A DNA stretch of 64,000 bases from Eudorina sp. 2006-703-Eu-15 (taxonomy: Eukaryota; Chlorophyta; Chlorophyceae; Chlamydomonadales; Volvocaceae), in contig BDSI01000004.1 in the NCBI GenBank assembly GCA_003117195.1, positions 1,111,290 to 1,175,289 on the forward strand, in the 5' to 3' direction. The notes beneath the pieces were generated by a model. The model was not told the DNA's origin, made no database searches, and was given only the letters and a program-made list of their open reading frames with translations. Position numbers and translations under genes: made by a program. Shown one piece after another: positions 1-11,700 of this stretch (positions are counted from its first letter, which is position 1; each line of letters opens with the position of its first letter).

Positions 1-304
1 TAGACGTAACGCAAAATGTGATGTATGCACCTTTACAAAAGTAAATTGTAGAGATATCGTTTGTACATAATCATGTGAAAAGGTTGGAGGACTCTGTGGT
101 CTGTACAGTACGACTAGGGGGAAGCGTAGACTTACAGTATGCCAGAGTTGTGGAGCGGTCTTATAGTTGTAAACTTTGAATTTGAAAAAATCAAGCAACT
201 TAAATGTGCCCTCAATCAGATATCGGGTTGCATGCAACTGAAAGGGATCCGAGACGTCAACGTCTCCTTGGCGGTTGGCCGAAAAGCGCGCCTGCCTGGG
301 TCAT

Positions 305-361
305 TCACGGCTCCAGCTCTTGCCTTACAGCCATGAATACGCCCTGGATGTCCTGTGTCAC
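305..361 (-). CDS. Possible terminal coding exon of an unidentified gene
   Basis: Read on the minus strand, a CAG acceptor is followed by 18 sense codons and a TGA; the peptide is VTQDIQGVFMAVRQELEP. It has the amphipathic, low-complexity-free composition of a protein C-terminus, and the frame is closed by a stop just upstream of the acceptor, as expected for a last exon. I could not find a convincing preceding exon in the next 1.5 kb and do not recognise the family, so it may be chance. Confidence 0.2.
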   Translation of the reverse strand: MTQDIQGVFMAVRQELEP

Positions 362-1061
362 CTGGCGGATAGGCCTTCAGCCCAAGCTCAATCCCGACAA
401 CCGAGTTCCCTTTGAGAGTGACCTCGCACGAGGTCAAAACGCCAGCTAGCCGGAACTCCTAGGAATTCCAGTCATTCGTACCTGCCTTAATCGTTCGTGC
501 AGTTGAATAAAACTATGTACGTTCACACAACAGTGTGTTGTATCCCGGTACGACGGGCGCCGTACAACGAGCACCTGCTGCGCGCCACCGACGTCACTCA
601 ACTGACATCCAGTGTGATCCGCGCAGCAGTCCCGCGCCACTGTTCACGGACAGCGGACGGACCCCACACGGGTACCGTTGGTGCCCAGGTGGCAGCAGGA
701 CCCCCGCCCATCCAGCGGCGCCCGGCCGACAGACACAGCCGCAACACCCCTTGCACCGCAACGCTGATCAACCCCAGGACGGAGGGGGATCAGACCCGCC
801 AGCACAAGTCACCCAAACGCGCATGGGCACCCAGCAGCGGGGCACCCGTACCAAGGGGGCAGAAGCACCAGTGACAACTAGGCGCAGGCCGCGCAGCTAC
901 ATACCGAGTTACCGGCGGGTCCGTACCTTGGGAGTCGCGAGACACAGCAGTACACGGGGCCCGGGCCCGTCGCCCACACATGCAGCCGGGCAGGTGACCC
1001 TTGAGACAGCCGCCACCATCCCTGCTGAGCCGCCCCGTGCCGCGCACGCTCGAGGTCTTGG

Positions 1062-1442
1062 ATGCCCTCGTCCGGGGACCCGCCGACCCGCGGCGATGTA
1101 CGGCAGCCGCTGGACGACCCGCCCACGTATGTAGTTGTGCGTGGAAGGCTGCTGTTGCCGGAAGCCTGGGGAGGGCGGCCGGCGGTGGGTTTGCTGTACG
1201 ATCGCCAACTACTCCGTCTCAGACCCGAACGAAGGTTTTCAGGAAGACCGCCTGAGGCAGGGGCGGTCATGCACCATTACGTAAATGCAATGAAAGAAAC
1301 GCAGAATAAGGACGACGCGCAGAGGTACGGGGTGCTCGTCCGCAACAAGGGACACTGGATCCATCCATCGACGGACGGACGGATGGACGGATGGACGGAT
1401 GGACACGCACAGACTCACAGCGTCCACAGTGAACGTTACTAA
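1062..1442 (+). CDS. Unrecognised open frame, possible 3' part of a gene
   Basis: An open frame of about 126 codons with a fairly ordinary composition in its first half (for example LLLPEAWGGRPAVGLLYD). Its last third runs through a GGAC/GGAT microsatellite, so at least the end is unlikely to be selected coding sequence. Two TGTAA motifs follow within 25 bases, which would fit the 3' end of a plus-strand transcript. No domain is recognised. Confidence 0.2.
   Translation: MPSSGDPPTRGDVRQPLDDPPTYVVVRGRLLLPEAWGGRPAVGLLYDRQLLRLRPERRFSGRPPEAGAVMHHYVNAMKETQNKDDAQRYGVLVRNKGHWIHPSTDGRMDGWTDGHAQTHSVHSERY
1370..1404. repeat. GGAC/GGAT tetranucleotide microsatellite
   Basis: About nine tandem copies of a four-base unit alternating GGAC and GGAT. 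Confidence 0.9.
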
Positions 1443-1449
1443 TTATAGG

Positions 1450-1464
1450 TGTAACTTTCTGTAA
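1450..1464 (+). terminator. Paired TGTAA polyadenylation motifs
   Basis: TGTAA occurs at 1450-1454 and again at 1460-1464. TGTAA is the usual chlorophycean near-upstream polyadenylation element. No secure coding sequence lies just upstream, so its use is uncertain. Confidence 0.3.
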
Positions 1465-1728
1465 CATCCTTTTAATAACATTTATCCCGGTTCGGATCCC
1501 TGATTCGGCGGATCTGGCGCGGTTTCCAGGAGAGGCCATCCTGGCGCGCTGGTAACCTGGTGTATTGGCCAGCAGTATGGCTGCATGAGACCCCCCCCCG
1601 GGTTCCCCAATCCATACCCCCCGGGTGACGGAGGATGGGTGCGCAGTCCTTGGTAGCGGTTGATGAGATGAGGCGCCTAAGAGCGATCTGGGCCCGTTGT
1701 CGGGGTACGTGTCCACCTTGTAGCGGTT

Positions 1729-1895
1729 ACATCAATAAATTTAATAGTAATAATATTATATCAATATAATAGTAATAATCATAAATAATAACAGTATTGG
1801 TATTATCAATAGTATATAAATAATAATTGTTATAATATAAATAAAATATCAATAACAATAATATTTAATTAAAGATAACAATATCAGTCATAACA
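1729..1895. other. AT-rich island in GC-rich DNA
   Basis: About 165 bases made almost only of A and T (strings of ATAATA, TAATAA, TATAAT), in sharp contrast to the GC-rich flanks. It has no long open frame. It could be organelle-derived DNA, a replication or matrix-attachment element, or a degenerate AT-rich repeat; the sequence alone does not decide. Confidence 0.7.
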
Positions 1896-3317
1896 ACAAT
1901 AACTATCATACACACCGTGCCGCATACACACGCACGCTTGTAGCTCGTGGGCGGGGCCCACCAGGTATTGTAACATAATTCATTTCGCCATGTGCGAATA
2001 GGTAGCAAGCGATCGCCCTTGGCATGGACCTGTCTTGCTTTGCGTGTCCTTGCTTGGTGAGCCGCTTCATCTGTAGCCGCGGGGTTACACGCATGCATGC
2101 GTCGTGGTCAGCAGTGCGTCCTCCCCCATCCGTTTTGTTTTCCCGCCCTATCGCGGACAAGCAAGCGCGCGGCGAACCCTTGCTCTATTCTGCAATTAAT
2201 TGCAACGAGTTACGGAGGCTGCGCTGTATGTATGTGAATGAATGAATATGAATAATTTAAATAATTATTGTTGCTTGGTTGATGAGCAGAGCCGGGTATG
2301 TACATTCGATCAACGGGTCGCTGCCCACGCACCCCTCACATGCACGCACATATGTACGCATGCGCTTGACGCTCGTGCGTGTAATGCGTGCGTGCGCGCC
2401 GCCGGCACCACAGATAGACCCGAACTTCCTACGGAATTCAAACATTCAGGGGCTATTAGCTGCTGGCGCAAAGAAGCATCGTTGGAAGGATCCAATCAAT
2501 TTATACATACATCTGCCTCCACTCACAAGGGGTTCAAGACCGCCAAACGCTCCGTCTGACGAAATGCTCGCATCGCAGTCGGAAAGATCGGCAAGCTGTG
2601 TAGCGGAAAGGGCAGTGCGTGGCCATGCCTTCGTTTCTGTTAATTCAATGTGGCTTTTATGGTTGAACAAAATAATTATCTGTTTATCCTGGGCGAGCTG
2701 CGAGCTATGCGGGCACAAAACCGGGAAATGATGAGGAAGCCACACTTTTTCGCTCGTCGGCCTCAGCTGATCAGTTTTTCGGTGCTGTTCGGCGACACGG
2801 TCTTGAAGAACGCGCAAGGATAATAGATATTAATTGTAATGATTTTTAGTTTTGCCAGGATGTCGTGAGCGTTCTTCGTCAAGGTGGGCAGGTCAGGGCA
2901 GGTCAGGCTGAGGAACACGGCGAGAGGTCGGCAAGGGCCATCCGCCTCTAACCGGCGGCGGCTTCAGAACTGTGGCAGGGCAGGCTAGTGGGCGAGCGCA
3001 CTATCAGGCCTTATTTCACAAAAGGAAATTCATCATTACTTTGTGAACTTCACAAATATTTGGAAAACTGCACACGTATTTAGATTTGAACGGGCAATAC
3101 GTCTTCCAGAATCTAGCGTACGACTTCACTGCGCAGCGCAAGCGTGCCGCAAGAGGCCTCAAAATGCCACTTTAATAAATATCAGGACAAACCGGTTGTA
3201 TAGCGATACCCGGAGGCTTGCTGGCTTGCTTCACCGACGTCACGCTTGCGTTTGCACAGGTTTTCACGATGAAATACCTGAAATTTTGAGCGTATTCAAT
3301 TACCGGGCGCTGTATAA
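1896..3317. other. Upstream region of the FAS1 gene, no gene seen
   Basis: Moderate-GC DNA without a convincing exon on either strand. It presumably holds the promoter and 5' UTR of the plus-strand FAS1 gene. A TATAAA at 3313-3318 overlaps the first ATG and so cannot be the TATA box for that start. Confidence 0.4.
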
Positions 3318-6300
3318 ATGTTGAGTATGCGATTGCTGGTGGTCCTGCTTTTAGGTGAGTGACGCGCTCGCTGTTTTAGTCGGTGACTCCGTAACAACTG
3401 CTGATGCCGCCGAAAGCCAACTGCTCGTAACATTGGCTCGTTGTATCCGCTGTCCGTCCAAATATTGCATTGAACTTTTAAATATTATTATCTACTCATG
3501 ATATCGATTAAGGTCGTGCCCGCCGAGGTGTAGTGTACCCCTGTCGACTGACGGGGCCTTCGACGCAGCGCAAGCAAGCGCGCGCACCAACACATGCAAT
3601 TTCGAGGCAGTTCTGCCGTTGGATTGCCTTTTGACACATTTAACTCGAAATCTGGTCAGCAATTGGTATTCGAAACTGGCCTGAGCTCCCTGTTCATTAT
3701 ATGCCGCCGCTACTGCAGCCGCGCCAGCACTCGCCGAGCAATCAATATGCCAGGGGCTGGTCAAGGGCGGCGCCAAATCTGCTTTCCGGGCTGCCGCATC
3801 CTGCCCTGAGCTGTCTACCTTCGTTCGGCTCGTCAGGGAGGCGCCCGGCGACCCAGCGGAGTGGCTGCTGGGCTGCCCCGCGGGAGGCAGCTGCGGGGAA
3901 GATGCGCCGCCAAGGACGCTGTTCGTGCCAACAGACCAGGTACGTAAGAAATCACCTCTCTCTCACTACACCCTTGCAGCAGCCCAGCGCTCTTCTTCTC
4001 TCTCCCTCTCTCTCCACCTCCCCGTCTTGTTGTCGTGGCTTTGTGTAGCGTGTGCGTAACCGCTGCGCTGGCGCATACACAACGCACGAGTACGGTACCT
4101 CGCGCCTGTCTCCCCGTGCACCGCTTGGCATACACACCCCAGCCAGTATCTTGCGAGCTCGCTTCCAGACAGCATCTCGCGTTTGATAAACAGTTCGTGC
4201 ATTTACAGCGTATTACACGGCAGCAGCATGCGGCTATTGCCATTGGCGTTCCGATTCTGGCGCCCGCCCCCTATACATCCGACTATTGCGCCGAGCGATA
4301 AGTAATTTTGGGCCCCGTGCCTCACGTTGGGCGGTCTTACCGCCGCCAAGGATATGCCTGGGGTGAGCGATCCACAATACCGCCGCGCATGAAGGGGCGC
4401 GGCTCTTAAACGGCCGCAGTGGAGGTGTGAAACGCTAGGGCGCCACTTCCCGCAGCACGGCACGCAGCTCCGACCCCGAGTCCCAGAGCACAGGCTCCCC
4501 ATGACATACTTGCATTATTGTGCCTCCCCATAACCCATAATCCATAACCCATGACCCATGACCCATGACCCGCGGGGTCCACTGTAACACGTTTCATTCC
4601 TGAGAACCCACACATGGCCACGCACCCACGTCATCACCGCACGCGACACTGCACTGCCACGGCAGACGGCGCTTCCATGCGTCCGTTGTGTGTGAACTCC
4701 GCCGGCAGGCCTGGTCGGAATACTTTGCGGCGGTGGACGCCGGGGCTCTCCCCAAGGTGGACCTGGTCGCTTTGCTGCGGGGCCACGCGCTGCCGGAGTC
4801 CCTGGCGGTGGAGGACTTCCCCGAAGATGAGCCGGGGGACTACCCGACACTGCTGCCGCCTGCGGAGGGAGTGCTGCGGGTGCAGAGGTGGGTGGGTGCG
4901 CTGGAGCGAGGGGGCTTTAGGGGGCTGAGGGGCTGGTGGGGAGGTGGGCCGAGAATGGGGAGCTGGCCGGAGCCGCCTCCAGACACGTAGCTCGGTCAGC
5001 AGTCAGTCCGCGTCAGTGAGCAGTTCCCTCGGGTGCGACGGTCGTCTCATGGGCAATATCATTAGCAGAAGCAGCAGCATTATGGCGTTGGAAGCTTGGA
5101 ACGCCCGGTAGGGACTAAGGGTCCACCTTGTGTAATGGTTACGTTCAGTGCGTCTTGTTCAGCGCATTGCGGGATGGCTGCCGACGGCGGCGCAGCTGCG
5201 GGTCCCGTCTGGGACGCGCCCTTGGGGTATGTGCCCTGTCTTGGCAGAGACAGATTACACTCATCGCGGAGGGTTGCACCCCCGGGCGCGTCTGTAATCT
5301 TATCGACGGGGCACTCCATCCGAATATCGCGAGACCTGACACGGCGTCTGCACGCGTATCGTATATCCACAATATGTACATACATTCTTGGATACATTTC
5401 TTCGTACATTCGTACACTGTGTCCTTAGTGGCGGTACAACATAGCCGGCATGGTGCTTCTGGGCCGGGCGTGGGGATGCATGTCCCTCTTAACCATACTT
5501 TATTGTAAGTCATCAAAACACATGCCGTACACACACGTGCGCGCGGACACCACACACAGGACGGGTCCGGACTCGCTGGTGGTCGATGCAAACGGCAGCA
5601 AGGGTACGACACTGGTCGTCAACATCCGTACAGGGCAGGTACGAGGCTGGCGCGTACCTGCGTGTGTGGTGTCATGGGCCAGATGGGCCAACGACGGTTC
5701 GGGGTCCGGTTGCGGAGCGAGAACACACCCTTACCCGGGTAGGAGCGCCCTTGCGACAGAGGCTTGCGACAGAGGCGACGCCCTCTACCAGCGGGTCCAC
5801 TTGGCCGTCTGCAACTTCACAACGAGCACATGTGACTGCAGGGTGCGCATCTTTGTGTCGGGAGTTCGGGTGTGTGTGTGTGTGTGTGTGATGGAATCCT
5901 AGGAAAAACCTGAAAACGCAGGGCAGGGCAGGTCGGGGCAGGTCGGCGCAGGTTCCAGCCCGTCCCGGGTACAGCGATGGCGAACGACGCGGCGTGTGCT
6001 GGGGAACCGGCCGCCTGCTGCCAACACACGGCCTCAGCGCCTCACCGATCGTCCACAGATTGGTCCGGTCGGGCGCGGTCTCGTCTGTCTCATCAGTCAT
6101 GGCGGACGCCTTATTATGGCCGTGGCTGCAGATCCCGACACACAGTGTTAAACACACATTGTTAAACACATAGTTGCATGCTGCGATGATGACAGGCGTC
6201 TGCTGATCGTGGTCCAGATGACGTGGTGCAGTACTGTGCTGTGATGTCGTGCGTGTGCTCGGCCCCTTGGCAGGTGATCATCCACATCATCAATGTCGTA

Positions 6301-8778
6301 CTGTACTACATCCCGTGGCCCTGGCCCTGGAAGTTCAAGCCGCCGCGGCCGCCCCGTCCCCCTCCGCCGCCGCCACCCTGGCATCCCTCCGTGCCGAAGA
6401 TACCCATCATCATTGTGTTCAAGAAGAAGCCACCGCCACCGCCGCCACCGCCACCGCCTCGGCACCCGCTGAAGCCGATGCTGCCTCCGCCGCCCCAGCC
6501 GCCCTCCCCGTCGATTCCACATTTCCCCATCATCTTTAAGAAGAAGCCGCCGCCGCCACCACCGCCGCCTCCACCCTTGACCAAGTTCAAGCCACCACCG
6601 CCGCCACCGCCACCGCCTCGGAAGCCGCTAAAGCCGATGCTACCTCCGCCGCCCCAGCCGCCCTCCCCGTCGATTCCACATTTCCCCATCATCTTTAAGA
6701 AAAAGCCGCCGCCACCACCACCTCCTCCGCCCTTGACCAAATTCAAGCCGCCACCGCCGCCACCACCCTTCAACAAACTCAAGCCGCCACCACCGCCACC
6801 ACCGTTTATCCAGGTGAAGCCGCCATCACCCCCTCCGCCCCCGTTCACGGGTGCAAAGCCCCCGCCGCCGCCTCCCCCAATCACCGACGCAAGGCCACCG
6901 CCACCACCACCCTTCATCGATGGCAGGCCGCCTCCACCACCTCCGGTAAATCACGAGAAACCGCCACCTCCACCCCCCCCATTTTTTAGTGAGAGGCCGC
7001 CCCGGCCCCCACGACCGCCTTTCAAGCCACCGCCGCCGAACAAACCCAATGCCCCGGGCACCGTGGTTTGGCCTCCTCCTCCTCCTCCAATCAATCAAGA
7101 GCGACCGCCGTCTCCGCCGCCGCCCTTCACTGACGCCAAGCCACCAAGCCCTCCGCCGCCTTTCAATCAAGAAAAGCCACCCCTGCCCCCACCACCGCCT
7201 TCAACAGACGTCAAGCCGCCGCTGTTCATCAAACCCAACGCCCCGGGCACCGTGGTTTGGCCTCCTCCTCCTCCTCCAATTAACCAAGAGCGACCGCCGT
7301 CTCCGCCGCCGCCCTTCACTGACGCCAAGCCACCAAGCCCTCCGCCGCCTTTCAATCAAGAGAAGCCACCCCTGCCCCCACGACCGCCTTCAACAGACGT
7401 CAAGCCGCCGCTGTTCACCAAACCCAATGCCCCGGGCACCGTGGTTTGGCCGCCTCCTCCTCCTCCAATTAACCAAGAGCGACCGCCGTCTCCGCCGCCG
7501 CCCTTCACTGACGCCAAGCCACCAAGCCCTCCGCCGCCTTTCAATCAAGAGAAGCCACCCCTGCCCCCACGACCGCCTTCAACAGACGTCAAGCCGCCGC
7601 TGTTCATCAAACCCAATGCCCCGGGCACCGTGGTTTGGCCGCCTCCTCCTCCTCCCATTAACCAAGAGCGACCGCCGTCTCCGCCGCCGCCCTTCACTGA
7701 CACCAAGCCACCAAGCCCTCCGCCGCCCTTCAATCAAGAGAAGCCACCCCTGCCCCCACCACCGCCTTCAACAGACGTCAAGCCGCCGTTGTTCATAAAA
7801 CCCAACGCCCCGGGCACCGTAGTTTGGCCGCCTCCTCCTCCTCCAATCAATCAAGAGCGGCCGCCGTCTCCGCCGCCGCCCTTCACTGACGCCAAGCCAC
7901 CAAGCCCTCCGCCGCCTTTCAATCAAGAGAAGCCACCCCTGCCCCCACGACCGCCTTCAACAGACGTCAAGCCGCCGCTGTTCATCAAACCCAATGCCCC
8001 GGGCACCGTGGTTTGGCCGCCGCCTCCTCCTCCAATTAACCAAGAGCGGCCGCCGTCTCCGCCACCGCCCTTCACTGACGCCAAGCCACCAAGCCCTCCG
8101 CCGCCCTTCAATCAAGAGAAGCCGCCCTTGCCCCCACCACCGCCTTCAACAGACGTCAAGCCGCCGCTGTTCATCAAACCCAATGCCCCGGGCACCGTGG
8201 TTTGGCCGCCTCCTCCTCCTCCTCCAATTAATCAAGAGCGGCCACCCCAGCCGCCACCTCCACCTACCCTGAATCAGGAAACGCCGCCACCACCGCCCCA
8301 TCCTCGTAAGCCCCAAATACCCTCCCAGCCTCTCCCGCCCGACAAATGGCAGCAGCCAGACAAGCCCAGCCTCAAGCCCCTGGCTCCAACCGACTTCAAA
8401 CCGCCGCGGCCGCTTCTCCTAACTCCCTCAAAGCCCATCGACGTCCTGCTGTCTCCACCTCCACCTCCGCCATTCCGACCCTCCAGGCCGCTGCTGCCGC
8501 CGCCTCCGCTGCCGCCCAGGCGGCCCGACCGCCCCGTCTTCGCCTTCCAGCCACCGCCGCCACCACCGCCGCCGCCGCCCCTGCAGCCCGGCCGTCCCAT
8601 CATTGCCATCGACCTGCCAGCCCTTCCCGCCTTTCCGTTCCGTCCGCGGCGGCCGTTCAGGCCCAACCTCCCCTTCCTGCCGAATCTGCCGAACAAGCCG
8701 TCGCAGTCGTCACCGCCGCCACCGCCGCCGAACCCCCCTCGCCCGCCCTGCATCTTCAAAGGGTGCGACCCGACCTGA
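3318..8778 (+). CDS. Secreted FAS1 (fasciclin) domain protein with proline-rich HRGP shaft
   Basis: Five exons join in phase: 3318-3354, 3719-3939, 4709-4887, 5560-5638 and 6274-8778, giving 1006 residues. Start is the first ATG after an in-frame TAA; a second ATG at 3327 is equally possible. Residues 1-18 are a signal peptide (MRLLVVLLLAAPALA, interrupted by intron 1). Residues about 32-184 form one FAS1 domain: LSTFVRLV, then TLFVPTDQAWSEYF split by intron 2, a histidine-containing LLRGHALPES, and the terminal H-box VIIHIINVVL supplied by exon 5. The remaining ~820 residues are a proline shaft (PPPPPP blocks spaced by short charged motifs), including a 63-residue tandem repeat. Donors are canonical (GTGAGT, GTACGT, GTGGGT). 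FAS1-HRGP fusions such as Volvox algal-CAM are matrix adhesion proteins; prolines would be hydroxylated and O-glycosylated. Role in the extracellular matrix is inferred from domains. No TGTAA lies close to the stop. Confidence 0.85.
4528..4577. repeat. Short CATGACCC/CATAACCC tandem repeat
   Basis: About five imperfect 7- to 10-base units in intron 2 of the FAS1 gene. It abuts a copy of a dispersed GGACCCCGCGGG motif (reverse orientation). Confidence 0.7.
5871..5890. repeat. (TG)10 microsatellite
   Basis: Ten perfect TG dinucleotides in the last intron (5639-6273) of the FAS1 gene. Confidence 0.95.
7042..8240 (+). repeat. 189-bp coding tandem repeat (63-residue unit)
   Basis: Six full 189-bp units begin at 7042 and keep exact register to 8176, followed by a partial seventh. 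Each encodes a 63-residue block that starts with KPNAPGTVVW and continues with INQERPPS, PPFTDAKPPS, PPFNQEKPPL and STDVKPPLF. Units differ by only a few substitutions (FTDA/FTDT, PPRPP/PPPPP, LFI/LFT), so the array has expanded recently or is being homogenised. Confidence 0.97.
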
Positions 8779-11700
8779 CGAGGTGTGCGCCTCGACCCTA
8801 GCCACTCGCATTCAGCAACGACCTCGAGCCTAACACCTTACCATGCCTATCATACATCGCCGGTAGTAACCAGCGTTCTATCCCGTCGTGACGTGCTGTT
8901 CGTCGTCGTCGCCGTTGTCTTAGCCTCCCGGGATACGAACTGAAAGACGCCAGGGTTGAAACTCTTGGTTTCGGGGTTCGCCCTTGGCCGTCACGGCGGG
9001 TGGTCGACGTCGGTTGGGCGGCGCCTGTGCCCGACAAGGGTCAGATGTGGCCGCAGGCAGGCATGCAGGTACAGCAGCAAGAAGCCGGCGCCCGAGCGAG
9101 CCGGCCCTGGATGGAGTGCCGACCCGCCACTGTGACCTTTGCACAAAGTAGAGCTGCGCTTTGGGCGTGCGACCTTGTGCGGCCCCCGCCGGTGTGTGTG
9201 TGCGGCCGTGTATGTACGGCAGAGAGGCAGCGGGGACGTCGCACGGGCGCGGATGTCCACTATGCAGGGCACTGGGGTTAGTTACAAGGGGGCTGTGGCT
9301 GTGCATCCCGATGTGGGGGTTAAGTTGCGTGTCGGTGGTGGAAGACGCCCTGGGTGGCCCTTCTGTCCGGTTGTACATGTACGAAGGGTGTCACGTGCCC
9401 TACGGTCAGTTGGTCGGTTGTTTCCGCAGGCATCGTGGCCCTCTTATTTATGTGTGTGTGCGTATCGCTGTGTGTATGGCATTGCCAGTTTGAGCAGCTC
9501 GCAGAGTCCGTTCAGCTTGAAGACGGCGTGCATGCGCATTTCTTTGCCCAGCAATATTTTCGAAGCATCGAAAGTTTCCGAAGCATGGACGGCCATTGCA
9601 CAAGCTCAGTAGTTGAAAGTATGGTCTCGCTCGAAACAAGAGGGGAATGCGAGATGAAATGGAGTTGCATTGTTGGGGAAGTCGACCCGTGGGCACGCAG
9701 CGAATGGGCACGCCCGCCTGTACGGCTGGGCCCGTCTTGTACGCACGACGCAGTCCATTGCCGTTCGTAAGCATGTTTGCTACTTTTGGACGCAAGCGCG
9801 TTTCACCTGCGCTCAGCCAGGTCGCGCACGGGAGGTGTCGGCCAGCACACCAGCAGGCATTTCATCGCTAGAGCGGTCTGCTTGCAGGTTAGTTGCGCGC
9901 CTGCATGATGTAGACCGTCACCTTGCCCTATCTGGGGATTGTTGTGGTTTTTTTGTGTTTTTTTTCGCCTGCTGCAAGGCCCACTAGATAAAATTCCACG
10001 TAGTTCCCGTGTGCTTCGCGGGAGTTCCAGTTTATCGTGTTACCATAGCTGTACAGCAAACGACATTTGTTGTGCAAGCAACCGTTCTGTGCTCGTACAT
10101 ACTGTGCAAATAGATTCTGACCGACCGGCGCGAGGTGCTGCAGTGACGACGCGCGCGCACTCTCGATGTCGGTTTACCGTACATGCATGCCTGAGGAGGA
10201 AAGGTTGACTCCACCTCCTCCCGAGCAGCATATCTGCTGCATGTGAACGGCTGCGACCCACGAAAAGATAGATGGAAAGGGTGTGCTGGATGTATAGAAG
10301 ATCGGTTGCGAAACGCTGGCCCCTTTCTGCAGGGACCATGCCATCTTCTCACCCGGCTTTTGCATACATAGCAGGTGCGTTGTAGTCTTGTAGAGAAAGG
10401 ATGGAATCGGGAGAGGACGTTTATCTGTTGTATGATAAAAGACGTGGTAAAATATTAACTGCCGCTGCACCTGCGCGCCATGCCAGGCGAGGGTCCGATC
10501 GGCTGCTGCTGTGACGGAGCTCTTTGTACGGTACCTCGCAGTGCGCACGTGTCGTGGTGCCGTACATTCGGCGCGTAGGTTCCTGTCAGGCCGTGTATGT
10601 GCGAGATCGAGCGCGCGCGCTGCGGTCCTCCAGGGTTTACGTCCTGGCCTGTCCTAGTCAAACAGTCGACATGCATGACTGTCGTATACTGGACCATGCC
10701 TAAAGTGGTATTGTTGGTGAAGCCCAAATTTAGGGGTTTCGGTTGACTGCCGCACCTGCCTTTGTACGGCGGCTGTCATAGCGTCCGCTGCTGGCCGTCT
10801 GCCTGGCAGATGCCAGCGGATACGGTAGCGGTACGACAGACTCCGCATAAGTTGTACCCTTGTAACACTGTATCAACAGGCTGTGATACGGCAGGGCTAC
10901 TGCAGCGGAGCTGTCAAGGTGTCCGCCAGAACTACTCCGGCGCCCCACTGCAGCTCTCCCTCCCCGGCGGGCTCATCGCTTCCCGCGTGCGGAGGTGCTG
11001 GGTGGTGCACAGCTGGGACCCGAACAGACCCCGGCACCGTGTTAGTTACGGGACCTACGTACTGAACTGACCTGTACCACACCACCTGAACCGTACCGTG
11101 CAGTTTACGGCAGGGCGGTGCCGTATCGCACGGGCTCCGAGCCCTCCGTTCCGTGCAACCCCTCCGTACGTCCGGAGGGCCATTCCTGACGACATGATAT
11201 GAAAGATAGAGATTGAGATAGAGGGGGAGAGAGAGGGGGAGAGAGGAAAACAAAGAGAGAGAAACAAGATGTGGCCACGCAGGACCTGACCACGCCAAGT
11301 ACCCAGCTCGATCCCGACCGACCTCCTCACTCGACACTCCGTGCACTGCGGCAGCTACCAGCTACGAGGTCTTAGCACGCAAGCATACTGGACGTCTAGG
11401 CTTCGGCCGCCGCCTGCTGGTGCCCGCCTCCGCACCCCTCCCTGCCAGCACCCGTCTCCCTCCACCACCAGGTCCCCGCCCGCCCGCCGTACCCCTCGAC
11501 ACCAGGGCAGAGCGGAGTGGGAGCAATGCAACCAGCGCAGCCCAGGCCACCAGCCAGCCGCGATGGTGGGTACAACGAAACAAGTGTACAACAAACACGC
11601 CCCGAACGGCGAACCCAGGACGACGACTGAAGCCAGAGCACGCATGGAAGAAGAACGAGGCGCCTTTCGTTGGTTGCACACCGGCCGCTCAGCCGGGCGG

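Noticed and set aside
3313..3318. TATAAA as promoter TATA box of the FAS1 gene
   Set aside because: It overlaps the first ATG, so a start site about 30 bases downstream would lie after the start codons.
7167..8111. A series of 62-codon minus-strand open frames spaced 189 bp apart, Gly-rich
   Set aside because: They are the exact antisense of the proline repeat units and recur only because the coding repeat recurs.
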